Assembly (NCBI RefSeq): GCF_047159865.1
Contig: NZ_AP038804.1
Location: 248,001-312,000, forward strand
From: JAIOSF01 sp047159865
GTDB lineage: Bacteria; Campylobacterota; Campylobacteria; Campylobacterales; Arcobacteraceae
Reading direction: 5' to 3'
Length of the DNA stretch: 64,000 bases
Of this stretch, positions 16,668-25,153 are shown one piece after another; the first letter of the stretch is position 1; every line of letters starts with the position of its first letter. The notes under the pieces are model-generated. The model saw nothing but the letters and a program-made list of their open reading frames with translations, was not told the DNA's origin and ran no database searches. Both the position numbers and the translations under genes were made by a program.

Positions 16668-17966
16668 TTATCTATTATTGGTTTTTTTAAACATGATTCT
16701 AAAAACATTTTCATGTTTCTCCTCATCATAATTATGTTCTAAATTTAGATTATGTAATTTTAAAATATGATTTACAATATAAAGTCCTAATCCCAATCCA
16801 TTATTACTATTTTCATACTTTTTATTAAAAGGTTTATTATACTCTTCCACTGGTTTTTCCAAAGCTATACCTTTATTTTTAATAGTTAAGGTACTATCTT
16901 CTATTATTATAGTTGGTTTACCCTCCCCATATTTTATCGCATTGTCTACAATATTTTTAACGGCTAATGTAAAAAGTTCAAAATCAACTTTTACAACACT
17001 ATTATCAATAACAATAAGTTTAATGGAGTCTAAATTTGTAAGTAATATATCTAAAGAGTGATCTACTATATCAACCATCCGAAATTCACTTAATTGTAAT
17101 GTCATATTGTTTGAAGTAAACTTCTCAATTCTTGAGAACTCGTTTAGAAGAAACTCTAGTCTAAAAAATGCTTTTTTCAAACTATTTTTAAATTTACTTT
17201 CTTCAAGCATATTGGATATAAGCAATCCTTTTGTTATTGGTGTTTTTAATTCATGCATAATATTTCTCAAAAAAAGGTTTCGTGAATTTGTCAATAGTTT
17301 AATCTCTTTTATAGCATTATTAAATTCATTGGAAACATCACTAATTTCATCTGTTCCTAAAGATGAAGTATCAATATTGAGATCTCCTTTTGAAAACTGA
17401 GATATATTTTGTTTTAGTTTTCTAAGTGGCAATAATTTTTTTAATAAAAATAAATAAAAAGTAATAAATAGTATATTGAGTAATATCGTTAAAATAATTA
17501 TATATTGTGTCGATTCTCTAATTTTTATAGTATCTTTTAAAAGTATTTGTACAAAAGGTTCTTTAATATAAAAATATTTAAATCCATTATATTTATAGAG
17601 TTCCCAGTTAAATTCTTTAGCTATTAAGTTACCCTTATTTTTAATAACTTCATATTGCAAAGAAGATAATTCTAAATCATACATCTCCAAAACTGTTTTA
17701 AACTTTTCTTTTTGTTGCATTAATTCATGTATCGGTAACCCTCTTGGAGGTGGTGGTCTATTATGAAATTTTATATGTTCAGGTTTCTTGCGTTTGCCTA
17801 AAATATTTTCAGTTGTGCGATGCAAAGATTTCATATACTTAACTACTGTAATGTCTATTTGGTTTTGTTGAGTTATATTGTAACCCATAAAAATTATAAT
17901 GTGTGTCATAACTATCATAGCTATAAAAAAAAGTGTGATTTTAAAAAAAAGAGAATTTTTATTCAT
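16668..17966 (-). CDS. Sensor histidine kinase (ArsS-like)
   Basis: Inner-membrane kinase of about 432 residues. Membrane helices lie at about 8-30 and 153-176 and enclose a periplasmic domain with a Pro-rich stretch (FHNRPPPPRGLP). A HAMP-like region precedes the H-box NIMHELKTP (His238), then N-box DNAIKYGEG and G-box NGLGLGLYI. I chose ATG at 17966 over the longer start at 17984: it overlaps the regulator stop by 8 bp as ATGAATAA. The domain layout resembles Helicobacter ArsS and related acid or metal sensors; ligand unknown. The pair feeds the EF-hand gene downstream. Confidence 0.82.
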   Translation of the reverse strand: MNKNSLFFKITLFFIAMIVMTHIIIFMGYNITQQNQIDITVVKYMKSLHRTTENILGKRKKPEHIKFHNRPPPPRGLPIHELMQQKEKFKTVLEMYDLELSSLQYEVIKNKGNLIAKEFNWELYKYNGFKYFYIKEPFVQILLKDTIKIRESTQYIIILTILLNILFITFYLFLLKKLLPLRKLKQNISQFSKGDLNIDTSSLGTDEISDVSNEFNNAIKEIKLLTNSRNLFLRNIMHELKTPITKGLLISNMLEESKFKNSLKKAFFRLEFLLNEFSRIEKFTSNNMTLQLSEFRMVDIVDHSLDILLTNLDSIKLIVIDNSVVKVDFELFTLAVKNIVDNAIKYGEGKPTIIIEDSTLTIKNKGIALEKPVEEYNKPFNKKYENSNNGLGLGLYIVNHILKLHNLNLEHNYDEEKHENVFRIMFKKTNNR

Positions 17967-18639
17967 TGATAAGTTTATACCCAATACCTCGAAGAGAGAT
18001 GATAAATTTTGGCTTTTTAGGGTTTTCTTCTATTTTACCTCTGATTCTACTTATTAAAACATCAATACTTTTAAAACTACTTTCATACTTTATTGATTCG
18101 ACATTAAGAAGCATCTCTTCTCTACTAATAGCAAAATTCGCCTTACTTATGAGATATTCTAAAATATGATATTCTGCACTTGTCAAGCTTAACACTTGAG
18201 CTTTTTTTCTAATCTCAAGTTTTTTCGTATCAATGGTAAATATTTTCTCTTTTTGTTCTGATTCTTCTGTTGAATAAAATGTCTTTCTTCGTAGTAATGA
18301 ATTTATTCTTAAGACTAACTCTTGACTATCATAAGGTTTTGGAAGATAATCATCAGCACCATTATTAAAACAAATCTCTTTATCTTTAATATCACTCCTT
18401 GCACTAGAAATAATGATAGGTAAATTATGTTTCTCTCGTATAAGTCTACATACCTCAGTTCCATCAATACTAGGTAATGATAAATCCAAAATAACTAAAT
18501 CATATTTATCAACACTTAAAGCACTAATACCAAGATGGGGACAATCATAATTCGTAATTTTAATATCATAAGAGCTCAGATATTCTGTTAAAAGTTCAGC
18601 TATCTCAAAATCATCTTCAATCATTAACACCTGTATCAA
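17959..18639 (-). CDS. OmpR-family response regulator (ArsR-like)
   Basis: DNA-binding response regulator of 226 residues. The receiver domain has acidic pair Glu8-Asp9/10, phosphoacceptor Asp52 (LVILDLSLP) and Lys in LPKPYD. The C-terminal winged helix spans about 130-226 with SFKSIDVLISRIRGKI and RGIGYKL. It is the first gene of a three-gene operon with its kinase and an EF-hand protein. No specific operator was recognised upstream. Confidence 0.87.
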   Translation of the reverse strand: MIQVLMIEDDFEIAELLTEYLSSYDIKITNYDCPHLGISALSVDKYDLVILDLSLPSIDGTEVCRLIREKHNLPIIISSARSDIKDKEICFNNGADDYLPKPYDSQELVLRINSLLRRKTFYSTEESEQKEKIFTIDTKKLEIRKKAQVLSLTSAEYHILEYLISKANFAISREEMLLNVESIKYESSFKSIDVLISRIRGKIEENPKKPKFIISLRGIGYKLINE

Positions 18640-18692
18640 TTTATAAATCCTTTATTACTATTTTATCATACTAAAGTAAATACATTGTAAAC

Positions 18693-18725
18693 AAAAAAAA
18701 GGAAGCCTTTACGACTTCCTTTTTT
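18693..18725 (-). terminator. fba terminator, distal hairpin
   Basis: AGGAAG (18700-18705) pairs with CTTCCT (18715-18720) around a nine-base loop, flanked by A and T runs, so it can terminate on either strand. It lies just past the end of fba and before the response regulator gene. Confidence 0.75.
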
Positions 18726-18753
18726 AAAACTAAATAAAATGTTATTTAGTTTT
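18726..18753 (-). terminator. fba stop-codon-spanning hairpin
   Basis: A perfect inverted repeat AAAACTAAATAA / TTATTTAGTTTT with loop AATG covers the fba stop codon. Together with the next hairpin it makes a tandem terminator or a 3'-end stabilising structure. Confidence 0.55.
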
Positions 18754-19813
18754 TATCGATACAATTTAAATCGTTAAACGCAACTTCTAATCTAGCGATT
18801 AAACTATTTTGTCCAGCTCTTAACCAAACTCTAGGGTCATAGTATTTTTTATTTGGTTTATCATCACCATCAGGATTTCCAATTTGACCTTGTAAGTAAT
18901 CATGTTTATCTGCAACAAACTTTCTTACTCCATCCCAATATGCCCATTGAGTATCTGTATCAATGTTCATTTTAATAACACCATATGTAATAGCTTCTCT
19001 AATCTCTTCTAAAGTAGAACCACTTCCACCATGAAATACAAAGTTCACTGGTTTAGCAGGTAAATTGTATTTTTCAGAAATAAACTTTTGAGAGTTATCA
19101 AGTATTTTTGGAGTAAGTACAACATTACCTGGTTTACAAACACCATGAACATTACCAAAAGATGCAGCTATTGTAAAGTTTTCACTAATTGCATTTAATC
19201 TTTCATAAGCATAATTTACTTCATCTGGCTGAGTATATAAAAGTGCATTATCAATATCAGAGTTATCTACTCCATCTTCTTCTCCACCTGTAATACCAAG
19301 CTCAATTTCTATCATCATATCAAGTTCATTCATTTTTTTGAAGTATTCAACACATGTATCTAAATTTTCTTCAATTGGCTCTTCACTTAAATCTAACATA
19401 TGAGAAGTAAATAAAGGTCGACCTGTATTTTTGAAGTTTTCAGTACTTGCCTCTATTAAACTATCAATCCATGGTAATAATTTTCTAGCCGCATGATCTG
19501 TATGAAGAACAACAGGCACACCATAAGCTTCTGCCATCATATGAATATGCCTTGCTCCACTAATAGCACCTAAAGCTGATGCATTTGGTGCTTTACAACC
19601 TTTTCCTGCGAAAAATGTTGAACCACCGTTACTAAACTGTAATATTACTGGTGAATTAACTTTTGCAGCTGCTTCTAAAACTCCATTGATTGATTCTGTA
19701 TTTACAATATTTACAGCTGGTATCGCAAAATTATTCGCTTTTGCATAATCAAATAACTTTTTTGCTTCACTACCTGTTAAAACCCCTGCTTTTACTACAT
19801 CTAATACTGCCAT
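18746..19813 (-). CDS. fba: Fructose-bisphosphate aldolase, class II
   Basis: Zinc-dependent aldol cleavage of fructose-1,6-bisphosphate in glycolysis/gluconeogenesis. At 355 residues it matches the class IIA enzyme. Visible motifs are VVLHTDHAARK (zinc ligand and catalytic Asp), EIELGITGGEEDG, NVHGVCKPGNV, FHGGSGSTLEEI and KMNIDTDTQWAYWDG. It follows the PEB4-like isomerase gene after 13 bp, a neighbour pair conserved in Campylobacter and relatives. Two hairpins follow its stop. Confidence 0.95.
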   Translation of the reverse strand: MAVLDVVKAGVLTGSEAKKLFDYAKANNFAIPAVNIVNTESINGVLEAAAKVNSPVILQFSNGGSTFFAGKGCKAPNASALGAISGARHIHMMAEAYGVPVVLHTDHAARKLLPWIDSLIEASTENFKNTGRPLFTSHMLDLSEEPIEENLDTCVEYFKKMNELDMMIEIELGITGGEEDGVDNSDIDNALLYTQPDEVNYAYERLNAISENFTIAASFGNVHGVCKPGNVVLTPKILDNSQKFISEKYNLPAKPVNFVFHGGSGSTLEEIREAITYGVIKMNIDTDTQWAYWDGVRKFVADKHDYLQGQIGNPDGDDKPNKKYYDPRVWLRAGQNSLIARLEVAFNDLNCIDKN

Positions 19814-19826
19814 ATTTATCTACCTT

Positions 19827-20648
19827 TTATTTATATTCTATTTTTGATTTCTTTTTTAAATCTGCTGCTATATTTTGTACTTTATCTACAAATTTTCTTT
19901 GTAAAACTTCTTGTTTTAATTGTTTTTCAATTTTTTCAAATGACATAGTTGAAGGTTCTTTTTTATCTGATAAATAAATAATATGAAAACCATATTGTGT
20001 TTTTACTGCTTTTTTTGTTATTGTTCCTATTTTTAAAGCTTCTGCTGCTGCACTAAATTCTGGTAACATTTTCTCTTTTGTAAACCAACCTAACTCTCCA
20101 CCATTTTGTGCAGATGGTCCTATTGATTTCTCTTTTGCTAGTTTTGGAAATTCTACTTTTAAATCTTTTGCAGATGATAATGTTTTTATTACAGCCTTTG
20201 CTTCTTTTTCTGTTTTTACTAAAATATGACTAGCTTTTAATTCTAAAGGAGTATTGAACTTCTCTTTATTTTTGTCATAATAAGACTTTACTTCTTTATC
20301 TGACACTTGTACAGTTTGACTTAAATCTCTAATCCAAATTTGATATGCAAGATTTTGTTTTGCTTTTTCTAACTCTTCTTTATATAAAGCTGACTTAACA
20401 ACATCACTTTTAAAAGCTTCTTGTGCTAGAAGTTTTTGTTCTATGATATTATCAAGAACTTGTTTTTGCTGTTCTTTTTGTAAAGATTCATATTGGATTC
20501 TAGGATCTCTTAGCGCAATAGCAATACTTGCAGAAGTGATATTTTCACCATTTACTACTGCATACACTTTATCTTCAGCAAACAAAGAACTAGAAATAGC
20601 TAAAGAAGCTACTAGACTTATGATAGTTTTTTTATTAAGAATTTTCAT
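19827..20648 (-). CDS. Periplasmic peptidyl-prolyl isomerase, PEB4/SurA type
   Basis: Periplasmic parvulin-type foldase/chaperone of 273 residues. The signal peptide MKILNKKTIISLVASLAISS is cleaved near LFA|EDK. An N-terminal chaperone helix region (about 28-130) is followed by a parvulin domain (about 140-240) with ASHILVKTEKEA, NGGELGWFTK and TQYGFHIIYL. I chose ATG at 20648 with an AAGG site upstream; a longer reading from 20711 would place 21 residues before the signal peptide. Synteny with fba supports the PEB4 identity. Role: outer-membrane protein biogenesis. Confidence 0.87.
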   Translation of the reverse strand: MKILNKKTIISLVASLAISSSLFAEDKVYAVVNGENITSASIAIALRDPRIQYESLQKEQQKQVLDNIIEQKLLAQEAFKSDVVKSALYKEELEKAKQNLAYQIWIRDLSQTVQVSDKEVKSYYDKNKEKFNTPLELKASHILVKTEKEAKAVIKTLSSAKDLKVEFPKLAKEKSIGPSAQNGGELGWFTKEKMLPEFSAAAEALKIGTITKKAVKTQYGFHIIYLSDKKEPSTMSFEKIEKQLKQEVLQRKFVDKVQNIAADLKKKSKIEYK

Positions 20649-20751
20649 TTTATACACCTTAAATTTTTTCTGATTATATCCAAAATTTAATAAAATTACA
20701 TAAATTTTCAAATTTAGCTTAAATACACTTTAAATTATCGAATATTTATGA

Positions 20752-20816
20752 TATAATCCCAAACTTTGAAACTAAGACTTAACTTAATTTTAAGTTTTTA
20801 GATAAATAATAAAGGG
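20752..20816 (+). promoter_or_regulatory. Promoter/leader of the second two-component system
   Basis: TATAAT at 20752-20757 is a good -10 box. The palindrome AACTTAA-TT-TTAAGTT occupies 20781-20796 in the leader and is a candidate operator. The AAAGGG ribosome site is at 20811-20816, nine bases before the ATG. Confidence 0.5.
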
Positions 20817-20825
20817 ATAAATTAA

Positions 20826-21509
20826 ATGAGAATTTTAATAGTAGAAGACGAAAGTACATTAAATAGAACACTTCAAGAAGGTTTACAAGATATTGGATAT
20901 CAGGTTGATATAGCAGAAAACTTTAAAGATGCAGAATACTTCATCGAAATTAGAAATTATGACTTAGTTTTAACAGACTGGATGTTACCAGATGGTGACG
21001 GGTTAGAATTAACAAAACTTATCAAAAATAGAAGTGGTCGAACTTCAGTTGTAATCGTAAGTGCTAGAGATGATAAAGAGAGTGAAATTAAAGCTCTTAA
21101 AACAGGTGCTGATGATTACATCAAAAAACCTTTTGATTTCGACATTTTATTAGCAAGAATCAAATGTAGATTAAGATTTGGTGGTACAAATGTTATCACT
21201 ATTGAAAACTTAGCAATCAATCCAGATGAAGAAAAAATTACTTATGAAGGTAAAGAGATCGAACTTAAAGGGAAACCTTTTGAAGTTTTAACTCACTTAG
21301 CTCGTCATAGAGATCAAATTGTTTCAAAAGAGCAATTACTTGATGCAATTTGGGAAGAACCAGAATTAGTAACACCAAATGTAATTGAAGTAGCAATTAA
21401 CCAGATTAGACAAAAAATGGACAAGCCATTAAATATTGCAACAATAGAAACAATTAGAAGACGAGGTTACAGATTCTGTTACCCACCTAAAGTAGAAAAA
21501 GACATATAA
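20826..21509 (+). CDS. OmpR-family response regulator
   Basis: DNA-binding regulator of 227 residues. The receiver has acidic Glu8-Asp9, phosphoacceptor Asp51 in LVLTDWMLPDGDG and Lys in YIKKPFDF. The C-terminal winged helix carries LKGKPFEVLTHLARH and TIRRRGYRFCYPP. It has its own promoter with an inverted repeat in the leader, suggesting autoregulation (inference). It is followed after 2 bp by its kinase. The signal is unknown. It resembles other ubiquitous Campylobacterota OmpR regulators without allowing a gene name. Confidence 0.87.
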   Translation: MRILIVEDESTLNRTLQEGLQDIGYQVDIAENFKDAEYFIEIRNYDLVLTDWMLPDGDGLELTKLIKNRSGRTSVVIVSARDDKESEIKALKTGADDYIKKPFDFDILLARIKCRLRFGGTNVITIENLAINPDEEKITYEGKEIELKGKPFEVLTHLARHRDQIVSKEQLLDAIWEEPELVTPNVIEVAINQIRQKMDKPLNIATIETIRRRGYRFCYPPKVEKDI

Positions 21510-21511
21510 TT

Positions 21512-22807
21512 ATGGGTAGAAAAAGCATATATAAGGAGTTTTCTCAAAAACTTATATTTGCAACCTCTTTTTTTGTGATTGTATTGTCATTAATATTTTA
21601 TGGTTTTACAAAAGCAACAATATATGAGGATATTTCAGATGAGCTTATCAAAGATGCTAAGCTCATCGTTACTTTAGCAAAATCACAAACAAATGAAGTT
21701 CACAATTCAAACCTTAGAGTTTTAGTAAATAATGATACTACAATTGAAGTTATAGTCTTAGAAAAAACACCACAATTTACTTTTCGACAATATAGCCAAA
21801 ATAAAAATCATTTTATTGAACTAATTTATCCTCTTGATTTAACAACAAATCAATACCTTAAATTAAATCGAAATATTAACTCTTCTCATACAATGCTGAA
21901 TAAGATTTTTGGAAATCTTATTTTTCTAGGTTTTGGTGGACTTATACTTATTATTATATACGCCTTTGCTGTATCAAAAACATTATTGTTTCCTATTATA
22001 AAAATTACTAAAAAGCTTTCTAATATGAATGCAAACTCATTAGAAAAAATTGATACAGATTCTTTACCAATAGAGTTTGAAGCACTTGCTAGTTCTATCA
22101 ATACTCTTACAACAAGAATTGAAAGTTATGTAAAATATCAAAAAGAACTCTTTATCGGTACGGCTCATGAACTCAAAACACCGCTAGCAGTTATGAAGCT
22201 CAAAAGTCAAGTAACCCTAACAAAAAAAAGAGAGCCTGAAAAATATATAGATGTATTGAACCTTCATGTAAAAGAGATAGATGGTATGAACCAGATGATC
22301 TCATCTATTTTAGATATGGGAAGACAAGAAGGTGCTCAATTTGAAAAACCCATTGAACTTGATATCATTAAATATGTATCAAAAAAAGCTGATGATTTTA
22401 AATTATTAGCAAGAGAAAAAGATATTCAACTATTTTTTGAAACACAAATTGAAAGTTTTACCACTATTATTCAAGAGACACTTTTAACACAAATTATTCA
22501 AAATTTTGTACAAAATGCTATTAAATTTACACCAGAAGGTAAAAATATCCTTATACAAACCATACCAAACAATCAATCAATTACACTCAAAGTCATAGAT
22601 GAAGGTATTGGATGTGATGAAGATGTAGATTTATTTGCACCATTTAAAAGAGTTGGTGGACAAAAAGGTGCTGGTCTTGGTCTATTTTTAGCAAAAAGTG
22701 CTGCAGATACTATTGGTGGAACTATATCACTTAAAAATAGAGAAGATGGAGTTCAAGGAACTGTTGCAACACTAGAGTTGCAACTAAATCCTACTTGTAA
22801 AATCTAA
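21512..22807 (+). CDS. Sensor histidine kinase
   Basis: A 431-residue membrane kinase. Helices at about 16-32 and 134-157 bracket a periplasmic domain of roughly 100 residues. HAMP-like linker and H-box GTAHELKTP (His219) follow, then N-box NFVQNAIKFTPEG, DEGIGCDEDV and G-box GAGLGLFLAKSAA. It pairs with the adjacent regulator. Its 3' end overlaps the convergent CoA-binding gene by 4 bp. Confidence 0.87.
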   Translation: MGRKSIYKEFSQKLIFATSFFVIVLSLIFYGFTKATIYEDISDELIKDAKLIVTLAKSQTNEVHNSNLRVLVNNDTTIEVIVLEKTPQFTFRQYSQNKNHFIELIYPLDLTTNQYLKLNRNINSSHTMLNKIFGNLIFLGFGGLILIIIYAFAVSKTLLFPIIKITKKLSNMNANSLEKIDTDSLPIEFEALASSINTLTTRIESYVKYQKELFIGTAHELKTPLAVMKLKSQVTLTKKREPEKYIDVLNLHVKEIDGMNQMISSILDMGRQEGAQFEKPIELDIIKYVSKKADDFKLLAREKDIQLFFETQIESFTTIIQETLLTQIIQNFVQNAIKFTPEGKNILIQTIPNNQSITLKVIDEGIGCDEDVDLFAPFKRVGGQKGAGLGLFLAKSAADTIGGTISLKNREDGVQGTVATLELQLNPTCKI

Positions 22808-23241
22808 TGAAATAAGTTAGCATGTTCTATTTTTGTACATTTATTTTGTACAACTTGAAAACCAAGATCGCTAGCTTTTTTTGCAGCTTCATTGTTTACA
22901 AGTCCTAACTGAGTCCAAATACACTTTACATCTTTTCTTACTAAAACTTCATCAATAACAGAAGCTATAACAGCAGGTTTCCTAAATATATCTACCATAT
23001 CAATTTGAATATCACTAGGGATATCAGATAAACTACGGTAAACCTTTTCGCCTAAAATCTCCTCTTCTTTTGGATATATAGGAATTATTCTATATCCAAC
23101 ATTTTGAAGATAATTTGCTACTTTGTTGCTAGCTTTTGAAGAATCTGGAGAACACCCTACAATAGCTATTGTTTTTGTTTCTTCCAAAATTGTTTTGATT
23201 TGGCTATTCGTACTTGATACTGTTGGCATTTCACATTCCAT
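22804..23241 (-). CDS. CoA-binding (YccU-type Rossmann) protein
   Basis: A 145-residue cytoplasmic protein of the CoA_binding_2 family: IAIVGCSPDSSKASNKVANYL at the N-terminal Rossmann motif, then VGYRIIPIYPKEEEILGEKVYRSL and the conserved KCIWTQLGLVNNEAAKKA and VQNKCTKIEHANLF. Members bind CoA or acyl-CoA-like nucleotides; physiological role unclear. ATG at 23241 has AAGGA five bases upstream. Stands alone between a convergent kinase gene and radC. Confidence 0.8.
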   Translation of the reverse strand: MECEMPTVSSTNSQIKTILEETKTIAIVGCSPDSSKASNKVANYLQNVGYRIIPIYPKEEEILGEKVYRSLSDIPSDIQIDMVDIFRKPAVIASVIDEVLVRKDVKCIWTQLGLVNNEAAKKASDLGFQVVQNKCTKIEHANLFH

Positions 23242-23320
23242 GTTAGTCCTTTATATGTAATTATTTAATTTTATAGAGTTATGCTTATAAATATATTAAT
23301 TTTAGAATAGAGATAGCTTT

Positions 23321-23980
23321 TTACATATAGTTTTCATCACGCAAACTTACATACCCATTTTTTGTAAATATCAAATGATCAAGGAGTTCAATTCCTAAAA
23401 TTTTTCCTGATTCTTGGAGTCTTTTTGTTACTTCAATATCTTCCTTGCTAGGAATTAACACTCCACTTGGATGATTATGTGCCACTATGATACTTGCACA
23501 TCGTTGTTCTATAGCAGGTGCAAAAACTTCTCTTGGATGTACTAAGCTTTGGTTTAGTGTTCCTATAGTTATAACTCTTGTTTCACACAGATGATTTGCA
23601 CCATCAAGATAAAGAGATAAAAAATACTCCTGACGCTTATCTCTATATTTTTTTAGTTCTTCATATACATCACTAGCATCTGTTATTTTTTTGTTTTGTT
23701 TAATAAGATATCTACGGGAAAGTTCAACAGCGGATATCACTTGAGAAGCTTTAGCTACTCCTAATCCATGTATACTTAGAAGTTTTTGCAGATCTAAAGA
23801 GTTAAAATCGTCTTCAAAAAGCTTTACAATCTCTTTTGACAATTTTATTACATCTTTCCCTTTTATACCACTTCCTAAAACTATGGCTACTAGTTCATAG
23901 TCTTTGAGGTGTTGTACACCTTTGTTTAAAAGTTTTTCTCTTGGTTTATCAAAAGATTCAAGTTGGCTTATAGTTTTCAT
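23321..23980 (-). CDS. radC: RadC/JAB-domain protein
   Basis: A 219-residue protein with helix-hairpin-helix region LLSIHGLGVAKASQVISAVELSRR (about 70-93) and a C-terminal JAB/MPN metalloprotease-like domain with HNHPSG followed by PSKEDIEVT. The family was historically linked to DNA repair; its biochemical role is unresolved, although the JAMM ligands are intact. Complete length. No mobile element is nearby, although radC genes are often found on such elements. Confidence 0.88.
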   Translation of the reverse strand: MKTISQLESFDKPREKLLNKGVQHLKDYELVAIVLGSGIKGKDVIKLSKEIVKLFEDDFNSLDLQKLLSIHGLGVAKASQVISAVELSRRYLIKQNKKITDASDVYEELKKYRDKRQEYFLSLYLDGANHLCETRVITIGTLNQSLVHPREVFAPAIEQRCASIIVAHNHPSGVLIPSKEDIEVTKRLQESGKILGIELLDHLIFTKNGYVSLRDENYM

Positions 23981-24073
23981 AGAAATATCTCCTAAAATAA
24001 GAGATAATATCGTAATTTTTTACATATATTATGAAATATTGCATTTTGCCATATTTATAAGTAGTTCTATAAA

Positions 24074-24364
24074 TTATTCAAAATTTGAGATACTTTCAAT
24101 GTATTTTGAGATATCTTCCATCTCTTTTGTTGAAACATGCCAACTTCCAATATACTCTTTTAATGCTAAGATAACGATATTTACTAGTTTTTGTGACTCA
24201 GGCAATTTTTGATAGTTTTCATAATCATCACTCGCGATTTTCATCTCGTCATTATATACATCTATTAAAAAATGTTTTTCATTTTCCGTTAAAACGAGAA
24301 ATGACTTCTCTTTTAGTACTTTTTTTATCAATAGTTCTGCTTCGTTTCTTCTTTCTTGTTCCAT
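24074..24364 (-). CDS. Small hypothetical protein
   Basis: A 96-residue, Glu/Lys-rich, probably all-helical cytoplasmic protein (ERRNEAELLIKKVLKEKSF, then NYQKLPESQKLVNIVILALKEY). It has no Cys, signal peptide or recognised motif. It is divergent from the gene at 24504; a 19-bp perfect palindrome lies between them. I do not recognise the family. A real gene is supported by codon use like its neighbours and the absence of a competing frame. Confidence 0.5.
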   Translation of the reverse strand: MEQERRNEAELLIKKVLKEKSFLVLTENEKHFLIDVYNDEMKIASDDYENYQKLPESQKLVNIVILALKEYIGSWHVSTKEMEDISKYIESISNFE

Positions 24365-24401
24365 ATATACTCCATTTAATTGTTACTTTCTAGTTATTGG
24401 G

Positions 24402-24420
24402 ATATTATCCTAGATAATAT
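24402..24420. promoter_or_regulatory. Palindrome in divergent promoter region
   Basis: ATATTATC-CTA-GATAATAT is a perfect inverted repeat with eight-base arms between two divergent small genes. The lack of a GC-rich stem makes a terminator unlikely, so an operator is the better guess. Confidence 0.4.
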
Positions 24421-24503
24421 AAAAGTATTGTAATAAATACTAACTATATTTAAAGATATTATAATCTATAATAATAGTTATTTATTTTTAAAAGGAGTAC
24501 ATA

Positions 24504-24725
24504 ATGAGTTTTCAAGCACATACACAAAAAGAATTAGAAGCTTTAGATTTAAAAGAAAATACTATTTACACTATCAAATATCTTAACAAAGACTATTTTA
24601 ATGGAGAAGATAATGTAGAGATTACAAAAGCTAAAGTTATGTTAAATGATAAAAAATATATTTTTGTTGCTACTGATCCTTATGGTATGGATCAATTTAT
24701 TAGTGAAGCAAGAGTGATTGTATAA
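24504..24725 (+). CDS. Small hypothetical protein
   Basis: A 73-residue protein rich in predicted beta strand (NTIYTIKYLNKDYF, ITKAKVMLNDKKYIFVATD). It has no Cys or membrane segment. A strong AAGGAG ribosome site and TATAAT-like sequence precede it, so it is likely well expressed. A weak hairpin (AAGGG/CCCTT near 24731-24755) follows. Family not recognised. Confidence 0.55.
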   Translation: MSFQAHTQKELEALDLKENTIYTIKYLNKDYFNGEDNVEITKAKVMLNDKKYIFVATDPYGMDQFISEARVIV

Positions 24726-24792
24726 AATAATAAGGGTAAGCTTTCAAACTGCCCTTGTCTAGTGAGTTATCCATTTAAGTGACAATTTAATT

Positions 24793-24811
24793 ACTTTTGA
24801 TTATCATTATC
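24793..24811 (+). promoter_or_regulatory. Fur box upstream of PepSY module
   Basis: The 19-mer at 24793-24811 matches the Fur consensus GATAATGATTATCATTATC at 15 positions, including a perfect run of 14 (TGATTATCATTATC). It lies 24 bases before the start of the first gene of the PepSY module. Confidence 0.7.
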
Positions 24812-24834
24812 AAAATTACTTATAAGGTATTTTG

Positions 24835-25152
24835 ATGATATTCAAAAATATATATAAAACTCTCTCCACTCCTGAAAAAAGTGGTCGACGAATCGGTCTT
24901 TTTAGAACACTTTGTGCAATATTTGGAGGGCTTATAGTAGCTTATTTAGGAATGACTCTTTTAGTTTTTCTTATCCCAACTGAAGCTTCAAAGTCAATTA
25001 CTATTCCATTGATGCTCAATACTCTTGCATGGGCAGTTGTAGCTCTTTGGATCTCCATTTCACCTACAAAATGGATCGCATTACTTCGATCTGTAATCCC
25101 CTCTTTAATCTTTGCAATTGCAATTACATTTGCATATTATGGAAGTAAATAA
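24835..25152 (+). CDS. Small inner-membrane protein of iron-uptake module
   Basis: A 105-residue protein with three hydrophobic segments (about 27-47, 58-77 and 84-102) after a basic N-terminus. It resembles the small membrane proteins (DUF3649-like) encoded next to PepSY proteins in TonB receptor clusters, but I cannot assign it firmly. I use ATG 24835 rather than the adjacent TTG because an AAGG site lies seven bases before it. A Fur box lies just upstream. One base separates it from the PepSY gene. Confidence 0.6.
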   Translation: MIFKNIYKTLSTPEKSGRRIGLFRTLCAIFGGLIVAYLGMTLLVFLIPTEASKSITIPLMLNTLAWAVVALWISISPTKWIALLRSVIPSLIFAIAITFAYYGSK

Positions 25153-25153
25153 G

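Noticed and set aside
23321..23980. radC as marker of a mobile island
   Set aside because: radC is chromosomal in many species, and neighbours are ordinary core genes without recombinase.
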